DNA from: Faucicola sp902506215
Lineage (GTDB): Bacteria > Pseudomonadota > Gammaproteobacteria > Pseudomonadales > Moraxellaceae
Direction of reading: 5' to 3'
NCBI GenBank assembly: GCA_016888885.1
Contig: CP069437.1
Span: 434,001-498,000, forward strand
DNA: 64,000 bases
The position numbers were made by a program, and so were the translations under genes. This document shows positions 16,260-26,147 of the stretch, piece after piece (the first letter of the stretch is position 1; each line of letters opens with the position of its first letter). A model generated the notes under the pieces. The model had not been told where the DNA came from. It worked only from the letters and a program-made list of their open reading frames with translations, and made no database searches.

Positions 16260-17393
16260 TTATATTGACTGTAAATGTTCAAGTAGCTGTTGCATATCAT
16301 CGGGTAATGGCGCTTGCACTTTAATAGGCTCGCCTGTTTTTGGGTGGATAAAGCCAAGCTCATAAGCATGCAGCGCTTGACGCTGGAACTGTTGCACGAC
16401 GTGTTTTTGGTCGTCATCCAAGTTTTTTAACAATATTGCATTTTTACGAGCAGCGCCATATAGCGGATCTCCGAGCAACGGAAAACCTAAATTTGATAAG
16501 TGCACACGGATTTGGTGGGTACGCCCTGTTTCCAGTCGCACGCTGACCAATGAGACAGCGTCGCTTATCGCTGTGATTTTCTCAAGATGAGTAACAGCAG
16601 GTTTGCCACTACCCACCACCGCCATTTTGGTACGCTGGGTCGGATGGCGTCCAATGGGGGCATCAATGGTGCGATGGCGGGCAAGCTCAGCCGCGGAAGC
16701 CAACACAATTGCTTGGTAAAGCCGGTACACGGATTTGTCTTTAAGCTGATTAATTAGATGCAGCTGGCTTTGACTGTCTTTAGCAATCACCATTAAACCC
16801 GATGTTTCTTTATCAATGCGATGTACCAATCCTGCTCTAGGTAGCGTGCGGCTGTCAGGATAATGAAAAAGCAGTGCGTTGACTAGCGTACCTGACCCAT
16901 TGCCTGCGCCAGGATGGACGACCAAGCCTACGGGCTTATTGATGACCAGCACCGCCTCATCTTCATACAAGATATCAAGTGGGATATTCTCGGGCAAATC
17001 TTGCTGCTGAGCGGTCAAGCTCGCTTTAAGCACCAACATATCATTGGGCTTAAGACGATATTTGGGTTTTTGCGCTGCGCCGTTTACAGTTAGTTCGCCT
17101 GACTCAAGCCAATTTTTAATTTGCTCACGCGAATAATCGCTAAACACCAAGGCAGCAATTTTATCAATGCGCTCCCCTATTTGCTCAGAGTTGACGGTAT
17201 AATTTTGGACAATTTGATGACTGCCAGCATCGTGGGTCTGCAGGTTTTGATGGCTTGGGTGTGGTTGTGACAGGCTTTCCCATTCTTCTTCGAGTTGATT
17301 GGTATTGTTTTGGGTCATAGATTCAGTTATAGATTCAATGTTTGATTCGATTGGATTTAAGTTGTTTGGATGTGAGGCGATTGGCGTGGTCAT
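16260..17393 (-). CDS. rluD: 23S rRNA pseudouridine synthase RluD
   Basis: 377 residues. An S4 RNA-binding domain (about 75-135, GERIDKIAALVFSDYSREQIKNW) precedes a RluA-family catalytic domain with the active-site Asp194 in HRIDKETSGLMV, then the substrate motif GRTHQIRVHL. RluD modifies U1911, U1915 and U1917 in helix 69 of 23S rRNA. The first ~65 residues are a poorly conserved, Asn/Ser/Gln-rich extension absent from E. coli RluD (326 residues); an internal ATG at residue 24 could be the true start. The gene is divergent from bamD, as in many gammaproteobacteria. Confidence 0.92.
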   Translation of the reverse strand: MTTPIASHPNNLNPIESNIESITESMTQNNTNQLEEEWESLSQPHPSHQNLQTHDAGSHQIVQNYTVNSEQIGERIDKIAALVFSDYSREQIKNWLESGELTVNGAAQKPKYRLKPNDMLVLKASLTAQQQDLPENIPLDILYEDEAVLVINKPVGLVVHPGAGNGSGTLVNALLFHYPDSRTLPRAGLVHRIDKETSGLMVIAKDSQSQLHLINQLKDKSVYRLYQAIVLASAAELARHRTIDAPIGRHPTQRTKMAVVGSGKPAVTHLEKITAISDAVSLVSVRLETGRTHQIRVHLSNLGFPLLGDPLYGAARKNAILLKNLDDDQKHVVQQFQRQALHAYELGFIHPKTGEPIKVQAPLPDDMQQLLEHLQSI

Positions 17394-17567
17394 AAATATT
17401 TCAGACTTAGGGTATAGGGATTTGCAAAATTAATATGCGCGGATAGGTCACAAAGTATAACGTTTCGTGATAGACTTAGTGAAATTTTTAATACAATATT
17501 TTGCATTCAGTTTTGAACAATAAGTATTATGATGGGCAAATATTTTTGCAATAGATTTGAGGTTCGT

Positions 17568-18650
17568 ATGCATCATCTTTCCAAAGTTGTGGGTGTCACC
17601 GCAATTACTCTGGCTTTGACCACTTTATCTGGTTGTCAAACGCTAAAAAATTCAAAATTGTTGGGTGGCAAAGACGAAGTCGTTGCGACCAAAGCTGAAA
17701 AAAGCGAGCAAGGCTACTACCAAGCGGCGTCTGACAACATCAAAAAAGGCAACCTTGCTAAAGCGATTAGCCAGTTAAACGATTTACGGACTTTCTATCC
17801 TGTGGGTGATTACAGCGAGCAAGCGTTACTTGACTTGATGTATGCGCAGTACCAACATGGTGACTATTTGGATGCGATTGCCAGTGCCGATCGTTTTATC
17901 CAGTCTTACCCATCGAACCCGCAAGTTGACTATGCGTACTATGTTCGCGGCATCTCAAATATGCAGGCAGCCTCAGGCGGCGTGATGAAATACACCAAAC
18001 TTAATCCTGCACACCGTGATATGGGCTATTCGCGCATTGCCTTTAATAACTTTCAGCAACTGATTAATCGCTTTCCCAATAGTGCCTATGCCCCAGACGC
18101 TGCGCTACGTATGCGTTATATTTATAACCAATTGGCAGAAAGTGAGATGGATGTAGCGCGCTGGTATATTAAACGCAAAGCCTATGTGGCAGCCGCCAAC
18201 CGTGCTAAATGGGTGTTTCAGTACTACCCACAAAGCGAGGCAATTCCAGAGTCTATTGCAACCATCGCCTATAGCTATGATAAACTGGGAATGACTGATA
18301 CCGCCAATCAATATAAACAACTGCTTCGTATCAACTACCCTGGTCTGATTGATGCACGTGGCAACGTCAAACTTGATAATAGCCGTACCGGTTCAAACTG
18401 GTTAAATAAAGCCACATTGGGCGTGCTCGGTCAAAGTTCACAAAATGCTGCTGTTCAAGGGCTAGCCCAGCAGTCGGGTCAATACTCAGGCAACACCAAG
18501 CCACAAGTGATTCAGACTTCAATTCAGCAAGCTGCGGCAATGCGCCTGCCAAGTCCGGCTACCACGGCAAATGATGAAACACCAACCAGACCACGTGATA
18601 CCACAATTGGTTTGGGTCTGCCACCTGACAATACCAGTCAAGTCAAATAA
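17568..18650 (+). CDS. bamD: Outer membrane assembly lipoprotein BamD (ComL)
   Basis: 360 residues from the ATG at 17568, chosen because GAGG lies just upstream and it gives a lipoprotein signal with lipobox LSGC (Cys23); an upstream in-frame start at 17529 would add 13 residues. The mature protein has the BamD TPR array: YYQAASDNIKKGNLAKAISQ, YSEQALLDLMYAQYQHGDY, YYVRGI, YSRIAFNNFQQLI and AEFYIKR-like VARWYIKRKAYVAAANR. BamD is the essential lipoprotein of the BAM complex that folds beta-barrel proteins. The Gln/Thr-rich tail of ~90 residues is longer than in E. coli BamD. Confidence 0.94.
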   Translation: MHHLSKVVGVTAITLALTTLSGCQTLKNSKLLGGKDEVVATKAEKSEQGYYQAASDNIKKGNLAKAISQLNDLRTFYPVGDYSEQALLDLMYAQYQHGDYLDAIASADRFIQSYPSNPQVDYAYYVRGISNMQAASGGVMKYTKLNPAHRDMGYSRIAFNNFQQLINRFPNSAYAPDAALRMRYIYNQLAESEMDVARWYIKRKAYVAAANRAKWVFQYYPQSEAIPESIATIAYSYDKLGMTDTANQYKQLLRINYPGLIDARGNVKLDNSRTGSNWLNKATLGVLGQSSQNAAVQGLAQQSGQYSGNTKPQVIQTSIQQAAAMRLPSPATTANDETPTRPRDTTIGLGLPPDNTSQVK

Positions 18651-18670
18651 TCTATAAACCCCGTTAACAT

Positions 18671-18699
18671 TAGCTAGGTTTATCCTAGCTATTTTTTTT
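18671..18699 (+). terminator. Intrinsic terminator after bamD
   Basis: TAGCTAGG pairs with CCTAGCTA around a 5-nt loop and is followed by eight T residues. It separates bamD from dnaG. Confidence 0.85.
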
Positions 18700-18737
18700 C
18701 AATCAGCTAATTTTTAACTGGAAATGCGCTTTTTACC

Positions 18738-20960
18738 ATGAGTAACAATGCCATCATTGATCAAATCATTGCTAATGCCGATATCGTCAAGATTATTGGC
18801 AAGCATGTGGAGCTCAAACGTTCGGGCAATGAATTCAAAGGCTGTTGCCCTTTTCATGGAGAAAAAACGCCCTCATTTTTTGTCAATCCGCAAAAAGGGC
18901 TATATAACTGTTTTGGCTGTGGTGTCGCTGGCAATGCGCTCACCTTTTTAAAAGAGTATGAAAACCTCACCGCGGGTGAAGCGCTCAAAGAACTGTCGCG
19001 TCAAACGGGGATTGAACTGCCCAAAGAACCTGTCAAAAAATTACATACCTATAAAAAAACCCCCGTTGCATCCAAACCTGCTCTATCGCAAACAAGGGTA
19101 TCCTCTCATCAAAATCTGGCTCAAAGTCCCGTTCAAACTCTCTCTGACTCCGATGTTGCCGAGCGTCCGTCTATTGACGATGCAGAGGCTTTTTGGATAG
19201 ACGCTTTTGATGATTTTCAAACGTCTGATAACTTAGATGCCAGCTTTATCCCTTTTGGCGAGTATGATGACGCAAGTGTTGGCGGGTTTTCAACCTTTGA
19301 TGACATGGGCAATAACAGCGTGCAGGATAGTTCATCAAGTTTATACGACTTACTGACCCAAATCTGCCAGTTTTATCAACATCAATTACAGCAAAATAGC
19401 TTTGCCCAACATTATTTGCTCAAACGTGGTCTGACGCCGCACACTATCGAAGAATTTGCCTTGGGTTTTGCCCCAAATGGTTGGCAACATCTTGAAGAAG
19501 CCTTCCCCCAAGACATCGAAGGTTTAAAAATCTTGGGATTGGTGCGCACTTCGCAACATGGGCGTGATTTTGATTTGCTGCGCAATCGGGTGATTTTTCC
19601 CATCCGCGACCAACAAGGACGGGTGATCGGCTTTGCCGGTCGCACCCTATCTGATGATGAGCAGCCCAAGTATATCAATTCTTCAGATTCACCGGTATTT
19701 CATAAACAAGCCGTGTTGTATGGTCTTTTTGAAGGTCGCAAGGCCAAAGCCAAAGACTGGCTGGTGGTTGAAGGTTATATGGATGTCATAAGCCTTCATC
19801 AAGCGGGCGTGTACGGCGCAGTTGCCTCCATGGGAACAGCGCTGGCGCAATCACAAATCGAAAGATTACTGCAATTTAATCCCATACTTACTTTAAGTTT
19901 TGATGGCGATAGTGCAGGACAAAAAGCCGCTTGGCGTGCTATGGAAGTTGGGTTGCCTGCGCTTACCGATGGCAAGGAATTACACTTTTTGACACTGCCA
20001 GATAATCATGATCCTGATAGTTATGTCAAAGCGCATGGTTTATTAGCGATGCAGCAACAAATCGCCCAAGCCGTTCCCCTATCAGCGTATTTGTATTCAA
20101 GTCTGACGCGTCAATATCCTACCAATACCCCTGAAAACCGCAGCAAGATTTTGCAGCAACTCTCTGCGCTGACCCAAAAACTACCAAAAGGCAGTTATGG
20201 CTGGTTGCTGCGTGAAGACATCAAAAACAAAATGGGATTGGGGCGAAAAAACCAAGCACGGCAAGCGCAAGATGCCTTGCTCAATTTTGATAGCGAATTG
20301 ACGGTACAACTGCATCTGCAGCTGTGTTTTTTGTTTCAACCAGAGCTGTTAGGCAGTCTGGAAAATAACCGCATTAGCCAATCTGTCATCCGCGATATTT
20401 ATCAGCGCAGCGAAGCGGCTAACGTTTTTAAGCCGAAACACCCATCTACCAAACCGACAACCCCGATTCGATTAGATGAAAATTCAACTGGCAACACTGG
20501 TGTTATTACGGATGTCATCACGGATGCGATGAATGCGCCCTGCAAAAACTATGATGAAAGCTGCTGCCTAACTTGGCAAGCCATTGCCGATGAAGAATTA
20601 TTGAAGTTGATTACTTGGATTCAAACCATTCAATCAAGATTGCAGGATTTTGATAACCCAAAATGGTCAACTTACGAGCGAATTAATGCCAAAGCACATT
20701 TTATACTGGCGGGCTTGACATCAGAGCAACAAAACAAACTTATCAAACATTGGGCGCGGTTTTTTAAAGAACTTAGTCAGCGCAATATTGATGATATCTC
20801 AGACCTAGTGACAGAGTTGGTGGTTCAACTGATGTTAGAAACCCTGCAGCGTCAACAAAAAACCCTAAAAGCAGACTTGAAGGCGCTGAGCCTATGTATC
20901 AAACACCACCAAGCGATTTTAACTTGGCTTAGAACATGGCTACAGCGCAAAGAGGATTAA
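18738..20960 (+). CDS. dnaG: DNA primase DnaG
   Basis: 740 residues. The CHC2 zinc finger (C37, H40, C58, C61) is followed by an acidic, Ser-rich insertion at about residues 110-200, then the RNA polymerase core and Toprim domain (E345 in VVEGYMDV; D389 and D391 in SFDGDSAG). The C-terminal DnaB-binding region is present but diverged. DnaG makes RNA primers at the fork. E. coli DnaG is 581 residues, so the linker after the zinc finger and a second stretch near 570-600 are extra. It is not in the usual rpsU-dnaG-rpoD operon here; the downstream gene is convergent only 12 bp away. Confidence 0.95.
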   Translation: MSNNAIIDQIIANADIVKIIGKHVELKRSGNEFKGCCPFHGEKTPSFFVNPQKGLYNCFGCGVAGNALTFLKEYENLTAGEALKELSRQTGIELPKEPVKKLHTYKKTPVASKPALSQTRVSSHQNLAQSPVQTLSDSDVAERPSIDDAEAFWIDAFDDFQTSDNLDASFIPFGEYDDASVGGFSTFDDMGNNSVQDSSSSLYDLLTQICQFYQHQLQQNSFAQHYLLKRGLTPHTIEEFALGFAPNGWQHLEEAFPQDIEGLKILGLVRTSQHGRDFDLLRNRVIFPIRDQQGRVIGFAGRTLSDDEQPKYINSSDSPVFHKQAVLYGLFEGRKAKAKDWLVVEGYMDVISLHQAGVYGAVASMGTALAQSQIERLLQFNPILTLSFDGDSAGQKAAWRAMEVGLPALTDGKELHFLTLPDNHDPDSYVKAHGLLAMQQQIAQAVPLSAYLYSSLTRQYPTNTPENRSKILQQLSALTQKLPKGSYGWLLREDIKNKMGLGRKNQARQAQDALLNFDSELTVQLHLQLCFLFQPELLGSLENNRISQSVIRDIYQRSEAANVFKPKHPSTKPTTPIRLDENSTGNTGVITDVITDAMNAPCKNYDESCCLTWQAIADEELLKLITWIQTIQSRLQDFDNPKWSTYERINAKAHFILAGLTSEQQNKLIKHWARFFKELSQRNIDDISDLVTELVVQLMLETLQRQQKTLKADLKALSLCIKHHQAILTWLRTWLQRKED

Positions 20961-20972
20961 TTCATCGCGTGT

Positions 20973-22286
20973 TTATGCCATTTTAATCCGCGCATCATGA
21001 AACATATCCATTTCAGGGGCAAGTACTTTCATAAAACGGTCAAAATATAACAGTTGTTTGGTCAGTAGCGCAAAATCTCTTGGGAAATGAATACCATGGC
21101 GTTTACCGACTTCCACCATTTCAAGCAACATTTGATTGATTTCATCAGTATGATCTTTTAATCGGTTTGGCATGGTTTGGTCAATGGTTTTTCCCATAAA
21201 CAAACTATCATCTGCCAAGATTTTTTTCATCACTGATTCAATATCTTGGGCAAGGACATCGACATTGACTTGCTCTCGCGCATGGGTCATATCCATTTCA
21301 ACCATATAATGCGCCATGCCGCGATAGTCTTCTTTAGCAAAACTATCCATCATCCCCATACTGGCTTGCCAGGCTTTGGGTTCAAGTTTGCCTACAATCC
21401 CAAAATCAATAAAGCCAATACGGCCATCGGTCAACAACATCAAATTGCCTGCATGCAAATCGGCATGAAAACTATTGCACAGCATCAAGCTAGAAAACCA
21501 CGTATTTAAAGTATCTGTCATTACCTGTGCGGGGTATTTACAATATTGACGCATGGCGGCATCATCAATCATTGACACCCCAAAGAACCGTGTCATGACA
21601 AGTACTTTTTTGGTACTGATATCATGATAAACATCGGGTGCGACTACTTTATGATTGTCGGTTTTTTTCAAAAAATCTTGGAAATCATCAATGTTTTTGG
21701 CTTCTTGTAAGAAGTCCGTTTCTGCTGCCATACGCAAACGGATTTCATCAATAATGGGTGAAATACTGGCAAATTTTAGCGACGGTGCGATACTATCAAT
21801 CAGTTTAGTCAACCCAACCATCATGCCTAAATCGGTTTGAATAATGGTATCTACTTCAGGCTTTTGCACTTTCAATACCACATTATCGCCATTTTTTAAA
21901 ATAGCACTGTGAACTTGGGCGATAGATGCTGACGCTAGCGGTGTGACCTCAATACTTTGAAAAATATCCTCTAAGGTCTGCCCGCCCTTTTCCAGTTCCT
22001 CTCTTAAGACGCCTTCAATATAGCTATAAGGCATGGGCGTGGTTTGATCCAGACAGCCTTGAAATACTGTCACATATTCTCGGGGAAAGATGGACGGCGT
22101 ACTGGCAATAAACTGACCGATTTTGATATAGGTAGTACCCAACTCTTCAAAGCTTTGGCGTAGCAGCATTGGGGTCATTTTTTCACCTTGGGCGATACGC
22201 AGCCCTGCTTTGCCAGCCACGGTTGCCGTTTTCCCAACCCGCTGAATGACATTTAAGGATTTTTTCAAAAAGTGATTTTTTTGCAT
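20973..22286 (-). CDS. ABC1/AarF (UbiB-like) atypical kinase
   Basis: 437 residues of the ABC1 family. Visible are the KxGQ motif in YIKIGQFIAS, the Ala-rich loop ASASIAQVH, VLKVQKP with the ATP lysine, and HADLHAGNLM followed by IGFIDFG. Unlike UbiB, no C-terminal transmembrane helices are seen. The family supports ubiquinone synthesis or lipid homeostasis as ATPases; the exact role here is unclear. It is 13 bp downstream of the moeB-like gene on the same strand, so probably co-transcribed. Confidence 0.88.
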   Translation of the reverse strand: MQKNHFLKKSLNVIQRVGKTATVAGKAGLRIAQGEKMTPMLLRQSFEELGTTYIKIGQFIASTPSIFPREYVTVFQGCLDQTTPMPYSYIEGVLREELEKGGQTLEDIFQSIEVTPLASASIAQVHSAILKNGDNVVLKVQKPEVDTIIQTDLGMMVGLTKLIDSIAPSLKFASISPIIDEIRLRMAAETDFLQEAKNIDDFQDFLKKTDNHKVVAPDVYHDISTKKVLVMTRFFGVSMIDDAAMRQYCKYPAQVMTDTLNTWFSSLMLCNSFHADLHAGNLMLLTDGRIGFIDFGIVGKLEPKAWQASMGMMDSFAKEDYRGMAHYMVEMDMTHAREQVNVDVLAQDIESVMKKILADDSLFMGKTIDQTMPNRLKDHTDEINQMLLEMVEVGKRHGIHFPRDFALLTKQLLYFDRFMKVLAPEMDMFHDARIKMA

Positions 22287-22299
22287 GATTGACTCTAGT

Positions 22300-23094
22300 T
22301 TACATGACGTCTGTGATAGCGGATGGTTGGCTACAAATCTCGCAGTTAGCGTCTTTACGATAGTGAAGTTTTTTAAGATTCATGGTTTTGCCGTTCCATA
22401 GCAATAACGTTTGCACTATAGGATTGATGCCCAGTCCCAAAAAACTTAAAGCCGCTTGGGCTTGAAGGTTGCCGATGATTTGGGTGGTACTGGCAAGCAC
22501 ACCGCTAGTAGCACACGTTTGCTCATCATCCCCTGCCCCTTGAAACAAGCAATGATAGCAGCCCTGCTGCGGCGTAAATAATGCCAGTTGCCCGGTTTGT
22601 GCAATAGCAGAGGCTGATAATAACGACAAATTTGACTTGACAGCGATGGCATTAATGAGGTCTCGTGTTTTGAAGTTATCGGTACAATCGCATATTATTT
22701 TGCTTAGGCTATTTATTTTCGCTCGTTCAACAATTTGTTGATAATTATCTGCTGTTAAACGTGCTTGTATGGCGATAACGTCACAAAATGCATTGATTTG
22801 ATTTAATTTAGCCTTGGCTACCAGCGCTTTAGATTGACCGATATCGTTAGGGGTAAACAACGACTGCCGCTGTAGATTGCTCTCATCAATCGTATCATCG
22901 TCAATAATAAGCATCTTGCCAATGCCAGCACGGCACAAGGTCTCTGCAAGTGGGCAACCTAGCCCGCCCATCCCAATAATAATCGCACAGCTATTTTTTA
23001 GCCGCGTTTGTGCTTCTATATCCCACTCTTCTAGCAATATTTGGCGGGCATAGCGTAGCATTTCTGCATCGGTTAATTCTGTTTGTTTTGACAT
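22300..23094 (-). CDS. moeB: MoeB/ThiF-family adenylyltransferase
   Basis: 264 residues. The nucleotide-binding GMGGLGCPLAETL, the LIDDDTIDESNLQRQ block and the DCTDNFKTRDLIN region fit E1-like enzymes that adenylate the C-terminal Gly of MoaD or ThiS. Two CxxC pairs (CYHC and CEIC) provide the structural zinc site. No rhodanese domain is attached. MoeB versus ThiF cannot be separated confidently. The start codon is ATG; the 15-bp NSLSK repeat lies inside the gene. Confidence 0.85.
   Translation of the reverse strand: MSKQTELTDAEMLRYARQILLEEWDIEAQTRLKNSCAIIIGMGGLGCPLAETLCRAGIGKMLIIDDDTIDESNLQRQSLFTPNDIGQSKALVAKAKLNQINAFCDVIAIQARLTADNYQQIVERAKINSLSKIICDCTDNFKTRDLINAIAVKSNLSLLSASAIAQTGQLALFTPQQGCYHCLFQGAGDDEQTCATSGVLASTTQIIGNLQAQAALSFLGLGINPIVQTLLLWNGKTMNLKKLHYRKDANCEICSQPSAITDVM
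22699..22713. repeat. 15-bp repeated word, copy 1 (in moeB)
   Basis: This is an exact TTTGCTTAGGCTATT. On the gene strand it reads AATAGCCTAAGCAAA and encodes NSLSK in the MoeB-like protein, in a segment between conserved motifs. Confidence 0.8.
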
Positions 23095-23113
23095 AGTAGT
23101 TAAATTTCACATA

Positions 23114-23128
23114 TTTACTTAGGCTATT
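23114..23128. repeat. 15-bp repeated word, copy 2 (intergenic)
   Basis: TTTACTTAGGCTATT matches the word at 14 of 15 positions. It is the only non-coding copy, between the moeB start and the prmC stop. Confidence 0.7.
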
Positions 23129-23149
23129 TTAGCACATTAATTTAGTACA

Positions 23150-24031
23150 CTAATTTAGTACACCTAGCGTTACCCGTTCATTGTTCCCATAGTCTTTGAC
23201 GGTGATTACCTCGTCAAAACCATTTGACAAAAACACGCCCCTAACCTGTTCGCCCTGATCATACCCATGTTCAATCGCTAATAACCCATGAGGCTGTAAA
23301 AATTGTGGCGCAGTTTTGACAATATGACAGATGTCCGCCATACCTTTGTTATCCGCGATTAACGCGCTAATGGGTTCATCGGTTAAGCCTGCCAAGTGAG
23401 GATCGTTGGGATCGATATAAGGTGGATTAGATACGATGATATCAAATTTATTGTTTTCATCTGCATGGGCTGTCACCAAGGGTTCATACCAACTGCCTTC
23501 AAAAAACGCGATATTATTAACCCCTAGTCTTTTAGCATTTTGTGCTGCCACCTTCAGCGCCTCAAGCGACTTATCCACTGCGCTAACGGATGAATTTTTA
23601 AATTCCTCTGCCAGCGTGATGGCAATACAACCTGACCCAGTGCCTAAATCCAAAATATTCATTGGTTTGCTTAGGCTATTCTTATGATGGTTAAGCACCG
23701 CCTCTATCAACCGCTCGGTATCAGGACGCGGTATTAAAGTATGCTCATTGACTAAAAACTCATGCTGCCAAAAACTTTGTTTACCGAGCACATAAGCGAA
23801 TGGTTTACCGGCTACCAACTCATCTAGCGCAGCAAAATATTGAGTGGCTATTGCTGCAGTTACCATTTCGCTATCATGGGTAATAAGATAAGTCTGCCCT
23901 ACATGAAGATACTCACCCAGCAACTGTTTGCGGATATGTTTTTCAACCGTGCTTGGTACAGCCAACAATGATTGAATGGTGTAAGATGACATTGGGTTAT
24001 TCATGAGTGATGTTATCGCTTCTTGTCGCAT
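23150..24031 (-). CDS. prmC: Peptide chain release factor N5-glutamine methyltransferase PrmC (HemK)
   Basis: Up to 293 residues. The Rossmann SAM motif LDLGTGSGCIAITLA and the catalytic NPPY in VSNPPYIDP are present, with the N-terminal helical domain that docks release factors. It methylates the GGQ glutamine of RF1/RF2. The longest frame begins at 24031 and overlaps the upstream ampG-like gene by 35 bp; starts at 24004 or 23992 are also plausible, and no ribosome binding site clearly decides. A copy of the 15-bp word encodes NSLSK just before the SAM motif. The final codons are followed by a 13-bp tandem repeat (GTGTACTAAATTA twice on the gene strand). Confidence 0.92.
   Translation of the reverse strand: MRQEAITSLMNNPMSSYTIQSLLAVPSTVEKHIRKQLLGEYLHVGQTYLITHDSEMVTAAIATQYFAALDELVAGKPFAYVLGKQSFWQHEFLVNEHTLIPRPDTERLIEAVLNHHKNSLSKPMNILDLGTGSGCIAITLAEEFKNSSVSAVDKSLEALKVAAQNAKRLGVNNIAFFEGSWYEPLVTAHADENNKFDIIVSNPPYIDPNDPHLAGLTDEPISALIADNKGMADICHIVKTAPQFLQPHGLLAIEHGYDQGEQVRGVFLSNGFDEVITVKDYGNNERVTLGVLN
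23666..23680. repeat. 15-bp repeated word, copy 3 (in prmC)
   Basis: This is an exact TTTGCTTAGGCTATT. On the gene strand it encodes NSLSK, in the linker between the N-terminal domain and the SAM-binding motif of PrmC. Confidence 0.8.
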
Positions 24032-25607
24032 CTTGGCTCATCACATGCTTATCTACCATATAAATCAATAACAGCACAGGAATGCCAATCAATGCGGTAA
24101 AGGTGAAAAAAGCAGGATACCCCATGGTTTCTACCATCCCACCTGAGTAGCCACCCAAAATTTTTGGTGTTAACGTCATCAATGAACTAAGCAGTGCATA
24201 CTGTACCATGCTAAAGCGAATATTGGTCAATACCGATAAAAAGGCGACGAAAATGGCACTTGCTAGACCTGATGCGAGATTATCAAACATCACTGCTGAG
24301 TACATATAAAAAAAATCATGACCCTTGCCCGCCAAAATCACAAACAATAAATTACTGGCTGACGCTAAAATAGCACCAATCAACATAGCGTTCATGATTT
24401 TAAAACGCTCAGCAAGCAAGCCGCCTAGAATACCACCCACAATTGACATCCCCATCCCAAAGGTTTTGACCGCCAAGGCGATATCGGTTTTGCTAAAGCC
24501 TAAATTGACATAAAACAAGTTTGACGTCGTACCTGCCACAATATCGGAAATCCGATACAAACCTATCAATAAAATCAGCCATACGGCTTTTTTCCCATAA
24601 CGAATGAAAAAGTCTTGAATCGGTGCAACCCACATGTCAACCGCGACTTGCTTTTTGATGATTTTGGCTTTTAATAACACTAAAGCGGTGCTAATGGCGA
24701 TAAATACAGCGCCAATAAATTTAATACTCTCATAAACAAAGCCCAAAAACTTTGACTCAGTCTCTGGAAGCACGTGACCGATGACAATAAAACTGGCAAT
24801 CAGCGCAATCACTGAAATTAAAAATAGTAAAAATAGTTGAAAATAATCCGACATCGGGCGTTCATGTTGCTCACGGGTAACGGTGGGTTCTTTAATCAAA
24901 AGGGTGGTGACAACCCCTAGGAGCATCAAAGATGCCATAATATAATAGGTTTGTTGCCAAGCAGCGTAGTTGTAAGTGGCTTTGGTAGAGCCAAAATATT
25001 CTGCCAAGAACAGCGCCCCTGCCCCTGCGACAATCAGACCGATTCGGTAGCCTGCCATAAACATACCAGAGAGTACAGGCTGCATGGATTTTTCAGCAAT
25101 TTCAATGCGATAAGCATCAATCACGATGTCTTGTGTCGCCGCTGAAAAACCTAACAACACGGCAAAAAATGCCATGTAATCAAGCACAACGTCACTGGTG
25201 GGGTTAAAACTACCAAGCATAAAAATTGCAAAGGCAACCACAATTTGTGCCACAATTAGCCAACTACGACGTTGGCCTAGCATTTTGGTTAACAACGGAA
25301 TCGGCACGGCATTGACGAGGGGCGACCAAACAAACTTAAACGAGTACCCGAGCATCGCCCAACTAAACATAGTGATAATTTTGATATCAAACCCTGCTTC
25401 TTTGAGCCAAATTGATAAACTAGAAAATATCAATAGATAAGGTAACCCTGAAGAAAAACCCAATAGCAACATCACCCAAGCGCGCTTGTCCATATAGGCT
25501 TTGATGGCTTCGCCCCAAGACTTTTTTGTGCCTGTTAAGCTTTCGCTTGGTAGCGCCGCTTGGTCGTTTGACACAGGTTGTTTTGATATTTCCATGTTAC
25601 TTCTCAC
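23997..25607 (-). CDS. ampG: AmpG-family muropeptide permease (MFS)
   Basis: 536 residues with about 14 hydrophobic segments. The start (KRAWVMLLLGFSSGLPYLLIFSSLSIWLKEAG) and the ATQDIVIDAYRIE segment are characteristic of AmpG, which imports GlcNAc-anhydroMurNAc peptides into the cytoplasm for recycling. The ~35-residue N-terminal hydrophilic leader is somewhat longer than usual. The 3' end overlaps prmC on the same strand. Confidence 0.92.
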   Translation of the reverse strand: MRSNMEISKQPVSNDQAALPSESLTGTKKSWGEAIKAYMDKRAWVMLLLGFSSGLPYLLIFSSLSIWLKEAGFDIKIITMFSWAMLGYSFKFVWSPLVNAVPIPLLTKMLGQRRSWLIVAQIVVAFAIFMLGSFNPTSDVVLDYMAFFAVLLGFSAATQDIVIDAYRIEIAEKSMQPVLSGMFMAGYRIGLIVAGAGALFLAEYFGSTKATYNYAAWQQTYYIMASLMLLGVVTTLLIKEPTVTREQHERPMSDYFQLFLLFLISVIALIASFIVIGHVLPETESKFLGFVYESIKFIGAVFIAISTALVLLKAKIIKKQVAVDMWVAPIQDFFIRYGKKAVWLILLIGLYRISDIVAGTTSNLFYVNLGFSKTDIALAVKTFGMGMSIVGGILGGLLAERFKIMNAMLIGAILASASNLLFVILAGKGHDFFYMYSAVMFDNLASGLASAIFVAFLSVLTNIRFSMVQYALLSSLMTLTPKILGGYSGGMVETMGYPAFFTFTALIGIPVLLLIYMVDKHVMSQDATRSDNITHE

Positions 25608-26147
25608 TTATCACGCACGATTTACCACAAAACTTCATTAAAATCTTGCTATTGTAGCGGTTTTCTAAGTCCATACAAACTAAAATTATTATGGATGTCT
25701 GAAACGTCGATATCTGAAACAAGGCGGCAATACAACTGAATCAATAACTGAGTCAATGTCTACAGACTTGTCACATTAATCAATTTTTTAAATTTTAAGC
25801 CTATTAAATAAGCCTGACTTAAGCAGCTAGGTTTTGAACCTGCGATTTTATGGTAATATGCTATACTTGACACCCTGCGGTGACTTTCAACCTTTTTGTC
25901 AGTTGTTAGCTGTTAACGGCTTTGGGGCAAATTATGCAATACCCGATTGCTATCCGCAAAATAATGCCTATCATGTCACGATAGTTGATAATGAAAGCTT
26001 ATCTGCAGTCGATAGTAGCATGGCAGGCGCAGTGTCTAATACACGTATGGCAATAATGCCTAGTTTTGTTAATTTTTAAGTTCAATCAAGCGCTTATAGC
26101 GAGCATTTTATTTCGTTTTTTATTCGTTTTTTTATTAAGGTCATTTT
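25608..26147. other. Long divergent intergenic region, no supported gene
   Basis: 540 bp lie between the divergent ampG and cysB-type genes. A TTG-initiated frame of 81 codons (25834-26079) is open, but it has no ribosome binding site, recognisable domain or protein-like composition that I trust. The promoters of both flanking genes should be here. No hairpin terminator or RNA gene was identified. Confidence 0.5.

Noticed and set aside
23997..24031. Overlap of prmC and ampG as evidence of a fusion or frameshift
   Set aside because: Two later in-frame ATGs (24004 and 23992) explain it as ordinary start ambiguity.
25834..26079. 81-codon TTG-initiated frame between ampG and the cysB-type gene
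   Set aside because: No ribosome binding site or recognisable domain; AT-rich spacer with divergent promoters is a better explanation.
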